Source of the DNA: Deltaproteobacteria bacterium
GTDB taxonomy: Bacteria; Desulfobacterota; Desulfomonilia; Desulfomonilales; Desulfomonilaceae
Assembly (NCBI GenBank): GCA_016875095.1
Contig: VGSG01000001.1
Location: forward strand, 105,687-169,686
DNA length: 64,000 nucleotides
Direction of reading: 5' to 3'
A program made the translations under genes and the position numbers. Positions 45,198 to 54,900 of the stretch are shown here, in pieces. How positions within the stretch are numbered: the stretch's first letter is position 1; each line of letters opens with the position of its first letter. The notes under the pieces were generated by a model that saw only the letters and a program-made list of their open reading frames with translations, did not search any database and had not been told where the DNA came from.

Positions 45198-46262
45198 ATG
45201 GTCATGAACAAGGGGAAGCGAATAGCTTTGGTCTGCGCAGTGGCCGCAGTGGGTGTGGGCATCGCCATGTGGCGCCTGTGGCCGGGCCCGGAAGGCTCCA
45301 GCGATACTCGGATCTTTGTCAGCGGCAACATAGAGGCTACCGAGGTGGATCTCTCATTTCGGCTGGGCGGACAAATCGACTACTTGCCCATTGAAGAAGG
45401 AGAGAGCGTGACTGTCGGCCAGGTGGTCGCCCGGCTGGACACACGCACACTCATGGCCCAGAAAAAGGCCGCGGAAGCGGAACGGGCCGCGGCTCAAGCG
45501 ACGCTGGACGAGCTGGTGACAGGCTCTCGGGTGGAAGATATAGAGGCTGGAAGAGCAGTGCTCAAGGCCGCGGAAAGAAGACTGGAAAACGCACGAGCCG
45601 ATTACGAGCGATACGTTCCGTTGCACAAACAGGGGGCCGTATCCGCATCGGCTTTCGATGCCCGGGAAACCGCGTACAGAGTGGCCTTGGAGGAGCACAA
45701 AAAGGCGCGGGAGGACCTCACGCAACTGGAGGTGGGTCCGCGGGAAGAACGAATTCGGGCCGCGCGACACCGCCTGGACCGAGCCGGGTGGGAGCTGGCG
45801 AAGATCGAGCTGGATCTTGTGTATTCTGTGTTGCAAAGCCCCATCAATGGGGTGGTGCTGGTCAAATCCAACGAGAATGGAGAAGTGGTGCTGCCGGGCG
45901 CCACGGTAGCCACGGTTGCGGGTATCAACGAAGTGTGGCTTAAGGGGTACGTTGGGGAGAAATATCTGGGCAAGCTCAAGCTGGGTCAGACCGCGGAGAT
46001 TACTACCGATAGCTATCCCAATAAGAAGTACAAAGGCCGGCTGACGCTGATTTCCTCCCGTGCGGAATTCACGCCCAAGAATGTGCAAACGCCTGAAGAA
46101 CGAGTCAAACAGGTCTACCGGGTCAAGATTACCATCCCAAACATCCATCAGGAGCTGAAAATCGGTATGCCCGCGGAAGGGCATATTCTGGTGGATTCCG
46201 AGCCTCCTAAAGCGTCTGCCGATAAGTCTCAGGTCCGCGGCGGCCCGGACGCGCGGCCGTAG
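45198..46262 (+). CDS. HlyD/YbhG-type periplasmic adaptor (membrane fusion protein)
   Basis: About 354 residues. N-terminal membrane anchor (IALVCAVAAVGVGIAMWRL), first beta-barrel/lipoyl half (ISGNIEATEVDLSFRLGG-like; GQVVARLDTRTL), a long alpha-helical hairpin rich in Ala/Glu/Arg, second lipoyl half (LQSPINGVVLVKSNENGEVV) and a beta-barrel (TAEITTDSYPNKKYKGRL). It bridges an inner-membrane exporter to an outer-membrane channel. The start is uncertain: ATGs at 45177, 45198 and 45204 are in frame, and the frame opens at 45120. First gene of a YbhG-F-F-S-R-like operon. Confidence 0.88.
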   Translation: MVMNKGKRIALVCAVAAVGVGIAMWRLWPGPEGSSDTRIFVSGNIEATEVDLSFRLGGQIDYLPIEEGESVTVGQVVARLDTRTLMAQKKAAEAERAAAQATLDELVTGSRVEDIEAGRAVLKAAERRLENARADYERYVPLHKQGAVSASAFDARETAYRVALEEHKKAREDLTQLEVGPREERIRAARHRLDRAGWELAKIELDLVYSVLQSPINGVVLVKSNENGEVVLPGATVATVAGINEVWLKGYVGEKYLGKLKLGQTAEITTDSYPNKKYKGRLTLISSRAEFTPKNVQTPEERVKQVYRVKITIPNIHQELKIGMPAEGHILVDSEPPKASADKSQVRGGPDARP

Positions 46263-46292
46263 GCCGGGACCCGTGGCCGTCCAGTGTTTCCT

Positions 46293-47243
46293 ATGCCGCA
46301 AGATCTCATCATAAAGACGGAAAAACTCTGTCGTGATTTCGGACGCCAGCGGGCTCTGCGCGATCTGGAAATGACGGTGGAACGAGGCGAGATATTCGGT
46401 GTCGTGGGGCCGGATGGAGCGGGCAAGACCACTGCGATACGGATCCTCGCCGGTATCCTCGCGCCCAGCTCCGGCAATGCATGGGTAGACGGTATCTCGG
46501 TGGTGGACGACCCTGAGCGGATCAAGGAGCGCATCGCGTACATGCCGCAGAGGTTCGGTCTGTACGAGGATTTGTCCGTAATTGAGAACCTCCTTTTCTA
46601 CGCGGACCTGTTTCAGGTTCCGGGGAGATTGAGGCCCGAGCGGATAGAACGGCTGTTTGCCTTCAGTAGGCTGGGGCCGTTCAAGGACCGGCTCGCCGGC
46701 GCCCTTTCCGGCGGAATGAAGCAGAAACTCGGTCTCGCGTGCGCCCTCATTCATTCGCCGAGACTTTTGCTGCTCGACGAACCGACCAATGGGGTTGATC
46801 CTGTATCGAGGCGGGACTTCTGGAAGATCCTGTACGATCTGCTGCGGGAGGGTATCACCATACTGGTTTCTACGGCCTATCTGGACGAAGCGGACCGGAC
46901 GCACCGCGTCGGCCTGATGCACAACGGCGCCCTCATCCATTGTGACGAGCCGCATCTGATTCGGGCCCTTGTTAAGGGCCTCTTTTATGAACTGGTCACC
47001 GAAGACCTGCCCAAGACCAAAGAACTCATCGCGGACATGCCGGGTATCCTGGATTTGAACCTCTTTGGAGAAGGCCTTCATGTCCGTGTGAGTAACGAGC
47101 GAGAGATCGCGGCAGCGCGACTCCGGCTGGAGGAAAAGGGCATGGCCGTCTATTCTTTGAGGCGGATAACACCGGCTATGGAGGACGCTTTTCTCTCAAT
47201 CATGCAGAGTCACGAATCCGGACCGGACAGGCAGAGGGTATAG
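46293..47243 (+). CDS. ABC exporter ATPase 1 (YbhF N-terminal-half-like)
   Basis: 316 residues. Walker A is GPDGAGKTT, the form typical of the YbhF N-terminal half; signature LSGGMKQKLGLACAL; Walker B LLLLDEPTNGVDP; switch region STAYLDEADRTHRVGL. The C-terminal about 90 residues are a small regulatory domain. In E. coli YbhF two such ATPases are fused; here they are separate genes 3 nt apart. ATG at 46293 chosen over GTG at 46284. Confidence 0.9.
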   Translation: MPQDLIIKTEKLCRDFGRQRALRDLEMTVERGEIFGVVGPDGAGKTTAIRILAGILAPSSGNAWVDGISVVDDPERIKERIAYMPQRFGLYEDLSVIENLLFYADLFQVPGRLRPERIERLFAFSRLGPFKDRLAGALSGGMKQKLGLACALIHSPRLLLLDEPTNGVDPVSRRDFWKILYDLLREGITILVSTAYLDEADRTHRVGLMHNGALIHCDEPHLIRALVKGLFYELVTEDLPKTKELIADMPGILDLNLFGEGLHVRVSNEREIAAARLRLEEKGMAVYSLRRITPAMEDAFLSIMQSHESGPDRQRV

Positions 47244-47246
47244 CTT

Positions 47247-48227
47247 GTGAAACCATCGCGGAACCATGTGGCGGTCGTCGCGAAAGATCTGACCAAGGTC
47301 TTCGGTAGTTTCGTCGCGGTGGACCGCGTGAGTTTCGAGGTGCAACGAGGAGAGATCTTCGGATTTCTCGGGCCGAACGGCGCGGGCAAGACGACAACCA
47401 TTAAGATTTTGTGCGGGCTTCTGACGCCGTCTTCCGGAGAAGCCTCGGTAGCGGGCAGGGACGTTTCCACCGAGTACGAAGAGGTAAGAAAGCAGATCGG
47501 TTATATGTCCCAGAAGTTCTCAATCTACGAGGACTTAACGGTGGCGGAAAATCTTGAGTTTTTCGGCGGAGTGTACGGCCTTAGGGGAAGGGATCATGAG
47601 AAGAGGGCCCAGTGGGCGCTGGAAATGACCGGGCTCATGGATGAGCGGAAGACCCTCACCAGGGAGCTGGCCCTGGGGTGGAAACAGCGATTGGCATTGG
47701 GGTGCGCGGTGCTGCACACTCCGCCGATCGTCTTCCTTGACGAACCCACATCCGGGGTGGATCCCATATCACGTCGCAACTTCTGGGGTCTTATCCACGA
47801 AATGACTTCTCAGGGAGTCACCAGCTTCGTGACGACGCACTACATGGACGAAGCAGGCTACTGCAATCGGCTCGCGCTCATGTCCCAGGGACGAATCATC
47901 GCGATGGACAATCCACGCGAGCTCAAGACGAAATGGATGACCGAGTCGGTAATCGAAATGGAGTGCTCCGACCTTCTCACAGCGTTAGACCTCCTCAAGG
48001 ACGACCGCTTCTTCTCTGAAGTCGCGGTCTTCGGCAACCAGTTGCACATTGTGGCGGATGATCCTGAGCCGGCCAAGGAAAGAGCTCGGCAGCTCCTGAC
48101 CGCAAAAGGGATCTCCATAATCCGGGCGGAACAGGTCTCTCCGTCGCTCGAGGACGTGTTCGTTACGCTCACATCCCAAGACCGAAATAATCACCCCGGC
48201 GCCGCAACGTCCGAGAGCCATGATTAG
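47247..48227 (+). CDS. ABC exporter ATPase 2 (YbhF C-terminal-half-like, degenerate signature)
   Basis: 326 residues. Walker A GPNGAGKTT and Walker B IVFLDEPTSGVDP are intact, but the ABC signature is LALGWKQRLALGCAV instead of LSGGQ, as in the second half of YbhF-type proteins, suggesting an asymmetric heterodimer with ATPase 1. GTG start at 47247. Its 3' end overlaps the next permease gene by 8 nt. Confidence 0.9.
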   Translation: MKPSRNHVAVVAKDLTKVFGSFVAVDRVSFEVQRGEIFGFLGPNGAGKTTTIKILCGLLTPSSGEASVAGRDVSTEYEEVRKQIGYMSQKFSIYEDLTVAENLEFFGGVYGLRGRDHEKRAQWALEMTGLMDERKTLTRELALGWKQRLALGCAVLHTPPIVFLDEPTSGVDPISRRNFWGLIHEMTSQGVTSFVTTHYMDEAGYCNRLALMSQGRIIAMDNPRELKTKWMTESVIEMECSDLLTALDLLKDDRFFSEVAVFGNQLHIVADDPEPAKERARQLLTAKGISIIRAEQVSPSLEDVFVTLTSQDRNNHPGAATSESHD

Positions 48228-49356
48228 TATCCATCGAACGTTGGCTGTAGCGCGAAAAGAAACCTGGCATGTGGTTCGGGACACCCGTTCGCTGTACCTT
48301 GCGCTCGGAATCCCTGTAATGCTCCTCTTCCTTTTCGGCTACGCGCTCTCTCTGGACGTGGACAATATCCCGCTTGCCGTCTGGGATCAGGAACGTTCGC
48401 CCCAGTCGAGGGAACTCATCGACCGCCTGACTAGTTCCGGTTATTTCCGACTCGTTCTCTATGCTGATTCCTTTCAGGAGATGGTGCGTGCCGTTGACGA
48501 GCGGGTTGTGACCGTTAGTATTACCATCCCGTATGATTTCACCCGCAATGTGCTCAGGACCGGCGGCGCGGACATTCAAGCATTCCTCGACGCGTCCGAT
48601 TCGACGCGCGCAGGCATCGCGATCACTTACTTCGAGAGTATCCTGGCCATTTTTCTCGATGACCACTTCAAGAAGGAATTGGCGCGGCAAGCCGTGACGA
48701 AGGTGCAGATCCCCCTGGAGCCCCGCGTGAGGCTCCTATACAATCCCGAACTCCAGAGCCGTATCAACATCATACCCGGGCTCATCGCCATTATCCTGAT
48801 GGTGATAGCCGCGCTGATTACCTCTCAGACGATAGTCCGGGAACGGGAATCAGGCACCATGGAGCAACTGATTTCCACGCCGGTGAAAGCCTCGGAACTG
48901 GTTATCGGCAAGCTCGTGCCGTACTTCGTTCTCGGGTACGTGGATCTGCTGGTGGTCTATCTCATGAGTCAGTTCGTTTTCGCGGTCCCGTTTCGGGGAA
49001 GCGTTCTGCTGATGTTTCTCCTTTCCGCGCTCTTTCTGGTGGGGTCTCTTTCCTTGGGGCTGCTCATATCCGCGTTTGCCGACAGCCAGCTCTTCGCGAC
49101 ACAATTTGCCCTTCTGGGCACGTTTCTGCCTTCGTTTATCCTGTCGGGCTTCGTCTTTCCCATAGCCAACATGCCATCGGTGATTCAGGCTTTCTCGTAT
49201 ATTGTTCCGGCACGGTATTACATCACCATTCTGCGGGGCATTTACCTCAAGGGCGTGGGACTGGAAGTCCTGCTCTTCCCGGTGATATTGCTGGCTTTCT
49301 TCGGGCTGATCACAGCCTTCTTGGCTTCCACGAGGTTGGGGAAACAGTTGCAATGA
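48220..49356 (+). CDS. ABC-2 type permease 1 (YbhS-like)
   Basis: 378 residues. One N-terminal TM (YLALGIPVMLLFLFGYAL), a large periplasmic loop of about 150 residues, then five C-terminal TM helices with the ABC-2 signature TIVRERESGTMEQLISTPVK and ILSGFVFPIANMP. It pairs with permease 2 to form the transmembrane domain of the exporter. The two permease genes overlap by 4 nt (ATGA). Confidence 0.93.
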   Translation: MISIHRTLAVARKETWHVVRDTRSLYLALGIPVMLLFLFGYALSLDVDNIPLAVWDQERSPQSRELIDRLTSSGYFRLVLYADSFQEMVRAVDERVVTVSITIPYDFTRNVLRTGGADIQAFLDASDSTRAGIAITYFESILAIFLDDHFKKELARQAVTKVQIPLEPRVRLLYNPELQSRINIIPGLIAIILMVIAALITSQTIVRERESGTMEQLISTPVKASELVIGKLVPYFVLGYVDLLVVYLMSQFVFAVPFRGSVLLMFLLSALFLVGSLSLGLLISAFADSQLFATQFALLGTFLPSFILSGFVFPIANMPSVIQAFSYIVPARYYITILRGIYLKGVGLEVLLFPVILLAFFGLITAFLASTRLGKQLQ

Positions 49357-50612
49357 GTGATTCGCACGGGACCGGCCAAACCATCGTGGATCCTTCGTTC
49401 TTCGGACAGGGGCTAAGCAACGGCCGGCCGCGGGCCGACTCCCGCAGTCTTTTCAAGCAAGGGTTGTCAAGGATCCGGCACGTCGTCCGCAAGGAATTCA
49501 TTCAAATTGTTCGCAATAAGCAGAATTTTAGAATCCTGCTGATTGCCCCGATCTTCCAGTTGATCCTTTTTGGCTACGCGGTCCGGCTGGATGTGAAGGA
49601 AGTGGCCACTGTCGTAGTCGATATGGACAGAAGCGTTATCAGCCGCAACCTGGTGGAGTCCTTCACCCGGTCAGGGTATTTTGTCATCAAGGAATATCTC
49701 AACTCGTACGATGATGCCGATTATTACCTGGAAAGAGGCCAGGCTACGGTGGCTCTCCTTATTCCGCCCGATCTGGAGCGCCGCGTAAAAGCCGACCAGA
49801 CCACCCAGATCGGCGTTCTCGTGGACGGCGTGGACACCACAACCGCAGGAACGGTCTCGGGATGGGCCCAGGCCATCATTCAAGGATACGCTTTTGAGCT
49901 GATGCAGGGAGACATCCAGTGGGCCCGAGGCCTCCGATACAGCCTGGCTTCTCCGACTCTTCTCATGCCCTCTATCAACGCCAAACCACGGGCATGGTTC
50001 AATCCCAATCTGGATTCCAAGGATTATTTCGTCCCAGGCACCCTGGTCCTTATCCTCATGTTCCTCGCGGTCACATCAACCGCAATGGTGATCGTGCGGG
50101 AAAAGGAAAAGGGAACCATCGAGCAGATCATGGTAACGCCTATCAGTAGGATGGAGCTCATTCTGGGCAAGACCATCCCGTGCTTTATCATCTCCGTGGC
50201 GAACCTCGTGTCTATGACCGTCCTTGCGTTCCTTGTCTTTCAGCCCATCTTCAGAGGGTCTCTCTTCATCTTCGTCATGGGAGGGATCGTCTTCACCATC
50301 ACCTGCTTAGGCATGGGCATGACCATATCGGTCTTCTGCCGAACGCAGCAGCAGGCTGTGCTCTCGACCTTTTTCGTGATGCAGCCGGCTGCCATCCTCT
50401 CCGGGTTCGTGTTCCCCATAGACAACATGCCCACGGTGATCCAGTACGTGACGTATTTGAATCCGCTGCGATATTATATAGTTATCGTGCGGGAAGTCTT
50501 CCTCAAGGGGGTGGGCTGGGACCTCCTCTGGCCCCAGTTCGTCCCCCTGGTAGCTATGGGCGTCGGGTACATCCTTCTTTCCTCATTGCTGTTTAAAAAG
50601 AAGATCGACTGA
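49353..50612 (+). CDS. ABC-2 type permease 2 (YbhR-like)
   Basis: 419 residues. A cytoplasmic N-terminal extension of about 45 residues, then NFRILLIAPIFQLILFGYAV (TM1), a periplasmic loop, and the C-terminal TM bundle with MVIVREKEKGTIEQIMVTPI and ILSGFVFPIDNMP. Last gene of the exporter operon. YbhGFSR homologues export drugs, cations or lipophilic compounds; the substrate here is unknown. The regulator-megasynthase unit starts about 345 nt downstream with its own promoter. Confidence 0.93.
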   Translation: MSDSHGTGQTIVDPSFFGQGLSNGRPRADSRSLFKQGLSRIRHVVRKEFIQIVRNKQNFRILLIAPIFQLILFGYAVRLDVKEVATVVVDMDRSVISRNLVESFTRSGYFVIKEYLNSYDDADYYLERGQATVALLIPPDLERRVKADQTTQIGVLVDGVDTTTAGTVSGWAQAIIQGYAFELMQGDIQWARGLRYSLASPTLLMPSINAKPRAWFNPNLDSKDYFVPGTLVLILMFLAVTSTAMVIVREKEKGTIEQIMVTPISRMELILGKTIPCFIISVANLVSMTVLAFLVFQPIFRGSLFIFVMGGIVFTITCLGMGMTISVFCRTQQQAVLSTFFVMQPAAILSGFVFPIDNMPTVIQYVTYLNPLRYYIVIVREVFLKGVGWDLLWPQFVPLVAMGVGYILLSSLLFKKKID

Positions 50613-50692
50613 TTTAGGCGCGGGCTGCGCGGCGCTTGGGGGGCTGTGCCGCCAATGCGGCGCAAGGTTTTGTGCTCGTGCTTCTTTTGTCA

Positions 50693-50722
50693 ATTGGTAG
50701 CGGCCGGCGTCGCTGCCGGCGG
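50693..50722 (+). repeat. REP-like element, copy B
   Basis: ATTGGTAG followed by GCCGGC (50703-50708) and GCCGGC (50715-50720); same family as the copy at 28624. Confidence 0.65.
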
Positions 50723-50858
50723 ACCGATGACAGCCACGACGCCGGTCGAGGATTCCGGACCGATAGGACGCCGGATCTTACCGAAGCGCAAAAGGATGTC
50801 ATTTCCGGAACGCCGCTGCATTTACGCCATGGGGCAGCTAGAGCAGGGCGATTTTTCC

Positions 50859-50888
50859 TTGACATGGGCCGCACCGGTTCGTTATAAA
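50859..50888 (+). promoter_or_regulatory. Strong sigma70-type promoter of the tetR-megasynthase operon
   Basis: TTGACA (50859-50864, perfect) and TATAAA (50883-50888, 5/6) with an 18-nt spacer. Transcription should start near 50895, about 60 nt before the tetR start codon. Confidence 0.8.
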
Positions 50889-50903
50889 CTAATTATGACG
50901 AAC

Positions 50904-50935
50904 TGGTCAGTCATTATCATAACCTTGACTGACCA
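50904..50935. promoter_or_regulatory. 32-bp inverted repeat, probable TetR operator
   Basis: TGGTCAGTC (50904-50912) and GACTGACCA (50927-50935) are perfect 9-bp arms separated by 14 bp. The repeat lies just downstream of the expected start site, a good position for autoregulation by the TetR-family protein encoded next. Confidence 0.75.
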
Positions 50936-50956
50936 TTACGTTTTTTGGAGGCGCAC

Positions 50957-51916
50957 GTGAGGCCCACCACAAAAAAAGAGATCCACGACGTAGTCTCTCG
51001 AACCAAAGCTCATAAAGACACCTTCGCAATCAAAGAGCTTATCTCCATCCTTCGCATCGAACTGGAAACGGCTGCGCAACGCGATGAGACCCTCGAAGAA
51101 GTGGTTCTTCAATTCATGGAGGACTCGACCTCTGCGCTTGTGGATTCCCCCATCTATTCGGATGCGCTTGTCCGCACGCTGTACGTCAACGTTCTGGAAG
51201 TGGCCGGGGCCGCGGGTATTCAGAGGGAAGGTCTCCTGGAGGACCTGCTTTTCCAGAGCCTCCGGCGGCCTGTGGAGATCGAGGGAGCGAAGCGGAAAAG
51301 GCACAAAGACGTCCGGGATCGGATTGTGGCCGCGGCGCTCGATGAATTTTCGGACCGCGGATTTCACCACGCCACCATCGACTCGATCGCAGAACGGGCC
51401 GGAATCGCCAAAGGCACAGTGTATCGCTATTTCAAGACGAAGGAAGAGCTGTTCAATGCGCTCAAAGAGGTCACGGTGCGCGAATTCGTCGCGTTCGTGA
51501 AGCAGGAGATCGGAAAAGAGGAAGACATTCTCAGAGTGATTGAGACGGTGATCAAGAACTATCTCGGGTTCTTTGAGACCAACTCAGCTTTTTTCAAAGT
51601 GCTCTTGCAGGAGCAGAAGGACTTCGGGCGAGAGTTCTCCGAGACCTTTATCAATGAACTCATTCTCGCGCTGCCGGGGCTCAAGAGGAGGTGTTGGCGC
51701 GCCTCCCGCGACGGATATCTCAAGCAGATGAATTATTTCACGGTCTTTTACGGGATCATCGGATTCTTGAATGGGGTTATCCACAAATGGCTCCACCACG
51801 GTGGCGAGGCCTCCCTTACCGCAGAAGTTGACACGATCAAAGAGGTGCTCTTCTACGGGTTTGCCGTGTCGCCGGAGAAGGTGGGCCAAGCGCCGACGCT
51901 CAAGGTGATCTCATGA
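50957..51916 (+). CDS. TetR-family regulator with a 115-residue N-terminal extension
   Basis: About 319 residues from GTG at 50957, 5 nt after TTGGAGG. The HTH is not at the N-terminus as usual: it lies at about 117-168 (RDRIVAAALDEFSDRGF, IDSIAERAGIAKGTVYRYFK). The preceding 115 residues are helical and end in a basic stretch (AKRKRHKDVRD). The C-terminal ligand domain spans 170-300. The last codon overlaps the synthase ATG (ATGA), so production of both proteins is coupled. It presumably represses its own promoter through the 50904-50935 palindrome; the inducer could be an acyl-CoA or product. The extension is of unknown function. Confidence 0.88.
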   Translation: MRPTTKKEIHDVVSRTKAHKDTFAIKELISILRIELETAAQRDETLEEVVLQFMEDSTSALVDSPIYSDALVRTLYVNVLEVAGAAGIQREGLLEDLLFQSLRRPVEIEGAKRKRHKDVRDRIVAAALDEFSDRGFHHATIDSIAERAGIAKGTVYRYFKTKEELFNALKEVTVREFVAFVKQEIGKEEDILRVIETVIKNYLGFFETNSAFFKVLLQEQKDFGREFSETFINELILALPGLKRRCWRASRDGYLKQMNYFTVFYGIIGFLNGVIHKWLHHGGEASLTAEVDTIKEVLFYGFAVSPEKVGQAPTLKVIS

Positions 51917-54900
51917 ACATCAGGCTGCCGTTTGAATTGCGCATACCGCTCCTATACGTGAATCCGCCCATCAACAACGATCCGCGGCTCATTGAGGTCG
52001 TGGCGGGAGCCGGCGGTCTCGGCTTCGTCGACTATGTGACCGCGGGACCCTCCGGGTTCTCAGTGGCCGGGGGAACTCCTCACGGTGTGCGAATCCGGTT
52101 GGATGCTCTGGGGGGGAGGTTTACGCCCGAACCTGACGTGAAAGCCTGCCTCATTCCTCTGGAGGATGTGGATGACGTGATCCTACTGGAGCCCGGTAAG
52201 CTCAAGGCCCTTCCCGTTCCTGCGCTCGTTGAGGTCGGGTCCGCCAGCCAAGCCGCGGGCGCGGAAAAGGCCGGAGCCGTAGGCTTGATTGCCCGCGGGA
52301 ACGAAGGACCCGGCTGGGTGAGTGAGCGAAACGGTCTCGTGCTGCTCCAGGAGATACTGGGTGTCTGCCCGTTGCCGGTCTTTCTCCAGGGCGGAATCGG
52401 ACTTCATACTGCGACGGGCGCCGTCGCGGCCGGCGCAACCGGCGTGGCGTTAGATGTCCACCTCCTTCTTACGGGGGAATCAGCTATCGACCACCAGCTC
52501 AAGAGCTTCTTCGCCGCGCTGGATGTCCCTGCCACCATTACCCTTGGTGAAACCTGGAGGAAACCGTGTCGCGTATATTCGCGGGTGGGGACTCGGATGG
52601 CGCGGGAACTGCGCAAACTGGAAGATTCGCTGTCGCAAGACGAGTTCAGCAAGCTACGAGAGTCCGCCAACGCAGCCTTGGGCAAAGATATAGTATCCCT
52701 CGACGCCGATGACGCGCTTCTCGCTCTGTCAGAGGACATCGTAACCGCGAAGGCTCTTGCGGATGAGTTCATGAGCGCCCAGGCTATCTTGGAAGCTTTC
52801 GCCGCTCGCCTGGCCGCGCGTGTTGGCGTATGGCCGTTCGTTGAACAGTCCGATCTATGCAAAACGCACGGGACTCGCTTGCCCATTGTTCAAGGTCCTA
52901 TGGCCCATGTGAGCGACAATCCCGATTTCCTTGCGGCAGTGGCTGAAGGTGGAGCGCTCCCGTTTCTCGCTATGGGAAACATGCCCGCTCCCATTGCGCG
53001 CGAAGGGATCGAACTCGCTCGCAGTAAGACAAACGGCAGATTCGGCGTAGGTTTGATCGGTCTGGAGGTGAATCGCCACTGCTACGAAGCGCACCTGGAG
53101 ATCATGAAAGAGAACCCGCCTCCCTTTGCCATTCTCGCTGCCGGGGGTGTTGAGCTGGCCCGGCGCATCGAGGAGATGGGCACGATCTGCTATCTCCATT
53201 GTCCGGCGCCTGCGTTGGTTTCTGAGGGGCTCAAAATCGGGCTCAGGCATTTTGTCTTCGAAGGACGTGAATCAGGCGGCCACATCGGCGCCTTGGGCAG
53301 CCTGGACCTCTGGGGGGCGAATCTGCGCGAGTTGGAACGCGCGGCCCACAACGGGCTCTCCTTGGCAGAAGTGAGCGTCCTGTTTGCCGGAGGCATTGCC
53401 ACAGCCAGGGCGTCCGCTTTTGTGGCGGGCATGGTTGCGGATCTCACTTCACGAGGGCTCAGGGTCGGCCTCCAGATGGGCACAGCGTACTTGGCCACGT
53501 CGGAAGTGGTTTCCACATGCGCCATTACGCCGACATATCAAGGTCTCACGCTGGAGAGTGACCGCACCCTTATTATCGGCAGAACGGTTAATACCCGCGC
53601 CCGTGCTGCGGCGTCGCCTATGGCATCCCGGTTGATTGACCGAGAACAGGACCGTCTCCGCAGCGGCGCGCCGTTGCGTGAGCGTAAGGAGCTCTATGAG
53701 AAGGATAATCTGGGTTCGCTGAGACTTGCCGCCAAAGGGCGCGCCCTCGATCCATCCACGGCGACGTGGGATTGCCCGGTCTTTTGCGACCTTCCGCCCG
53801 AAGAACAGTACGACCGCGGCCTATACCTGATGGGTCAAGTAGTGTCTCTGCTCAATTCGCCGACCACCATTGAGGATCTACATCGAGAGATCATTGTTCG
53901 CGGCCGCGAGGTGTTCGAGAAGAAATCCGCGCAGGCGCTAGCGCAGCTCCGGAAGATCCCCGAATTACCCGAGACTCAAGTCACGGTAGAGGTCGAGCAT
54001 CCGCACGAGCCTATCGCCATAGTAGGAATTGGGCTTAGATTTCCCGGTTCGGATTCGCCGGAAGCTTTCTGGGATCAAATCAGAAGCGGGCGGAGCGGCA
54101 TTATCGACGTGCCGCCGGGACGTTGGGACGATCCCGAATTCTACTATGATCCCGATCCTTCGGTCCCTGACAAGACTTATTCCCGCATTGGCGGATTCAT
54201 CGAAGGTTTCGCGTTCGATCCCCTCAAATACCGGATTCCACCTGCGGTGGCCCAAAAGATGGACCGCACACAACAGATGGCTGTCGCCTGCGTGGGGGAC
54301 GCGCTCGGGGACGCGAAGCTCACGCCCGGGAATCTGAAGGGCAAGCGAGTGGGTATCATCCTGGGAAACAGCATGGGGGGCGAGACCACGGACCTGTACG
54401 CAACCCGTGTCGGCTTTCCACGGGCTCTGGCATGTCTGGACCGGTCGTTCGAAGGTCTCAATGTGCCGCCTGAAGCTCGCCAAGAGCTTTTGGAGCGTTT
54501 CAAGGCGGCATACCTGGCGAATCTTCCTGTGATTACCGAGGACTCGTTGCCTGGCGAGCTGGCCAACGTCATTTCCGGTCGAGTCGCGAACGTCTTTAAT
54601 CTGGAAGGGCCAAACTTCACTGTGGACGCGGCCTGCGCCTCCTCTATAGCCGCGATCATGAACGCTGTGTCAGCTCTGAAAGACGGCGCCATTGATTACG
54701 CGATCACCGGCGGCGTGGATGCGGCCATGCATCCTAGTTCGTTCGTGAAGTTCTGCAAGATCGGGGCGCTGTCTCCTGACGGAAGCCGTCCCTTCGACGC
54801 GGGCGCCAACGGATTCGTCATGGGAGAAGGTTGCGGGATCTTAATACTCAAGCGGCTCACCAACGCGATCCGAGACAATGACCGAATCTACTCTACCATT

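Larger units (their letters stand above)
50613..50956. other. 344-bp region between exporter and tetR: repeat, promoter and operator
   Basis: Contains REP-like copy B (50693-50722), the promoter (50859-50888) and the operator candidate (50904-50935) of the tetR-synthase operon. No gene or clear intrinsic terminator for the exporter operon is seen. Confidence 0.6.

Noticed and set aside
45354..47081. 575-codon open frame on minus opposite the exporter adaptor and ATPase genes
   Set aside because: It is a GC-driven shadow of two well-recognised plus-strand genes; its translation has no domain motifs and odd composition (His/Arg/Pro rich).
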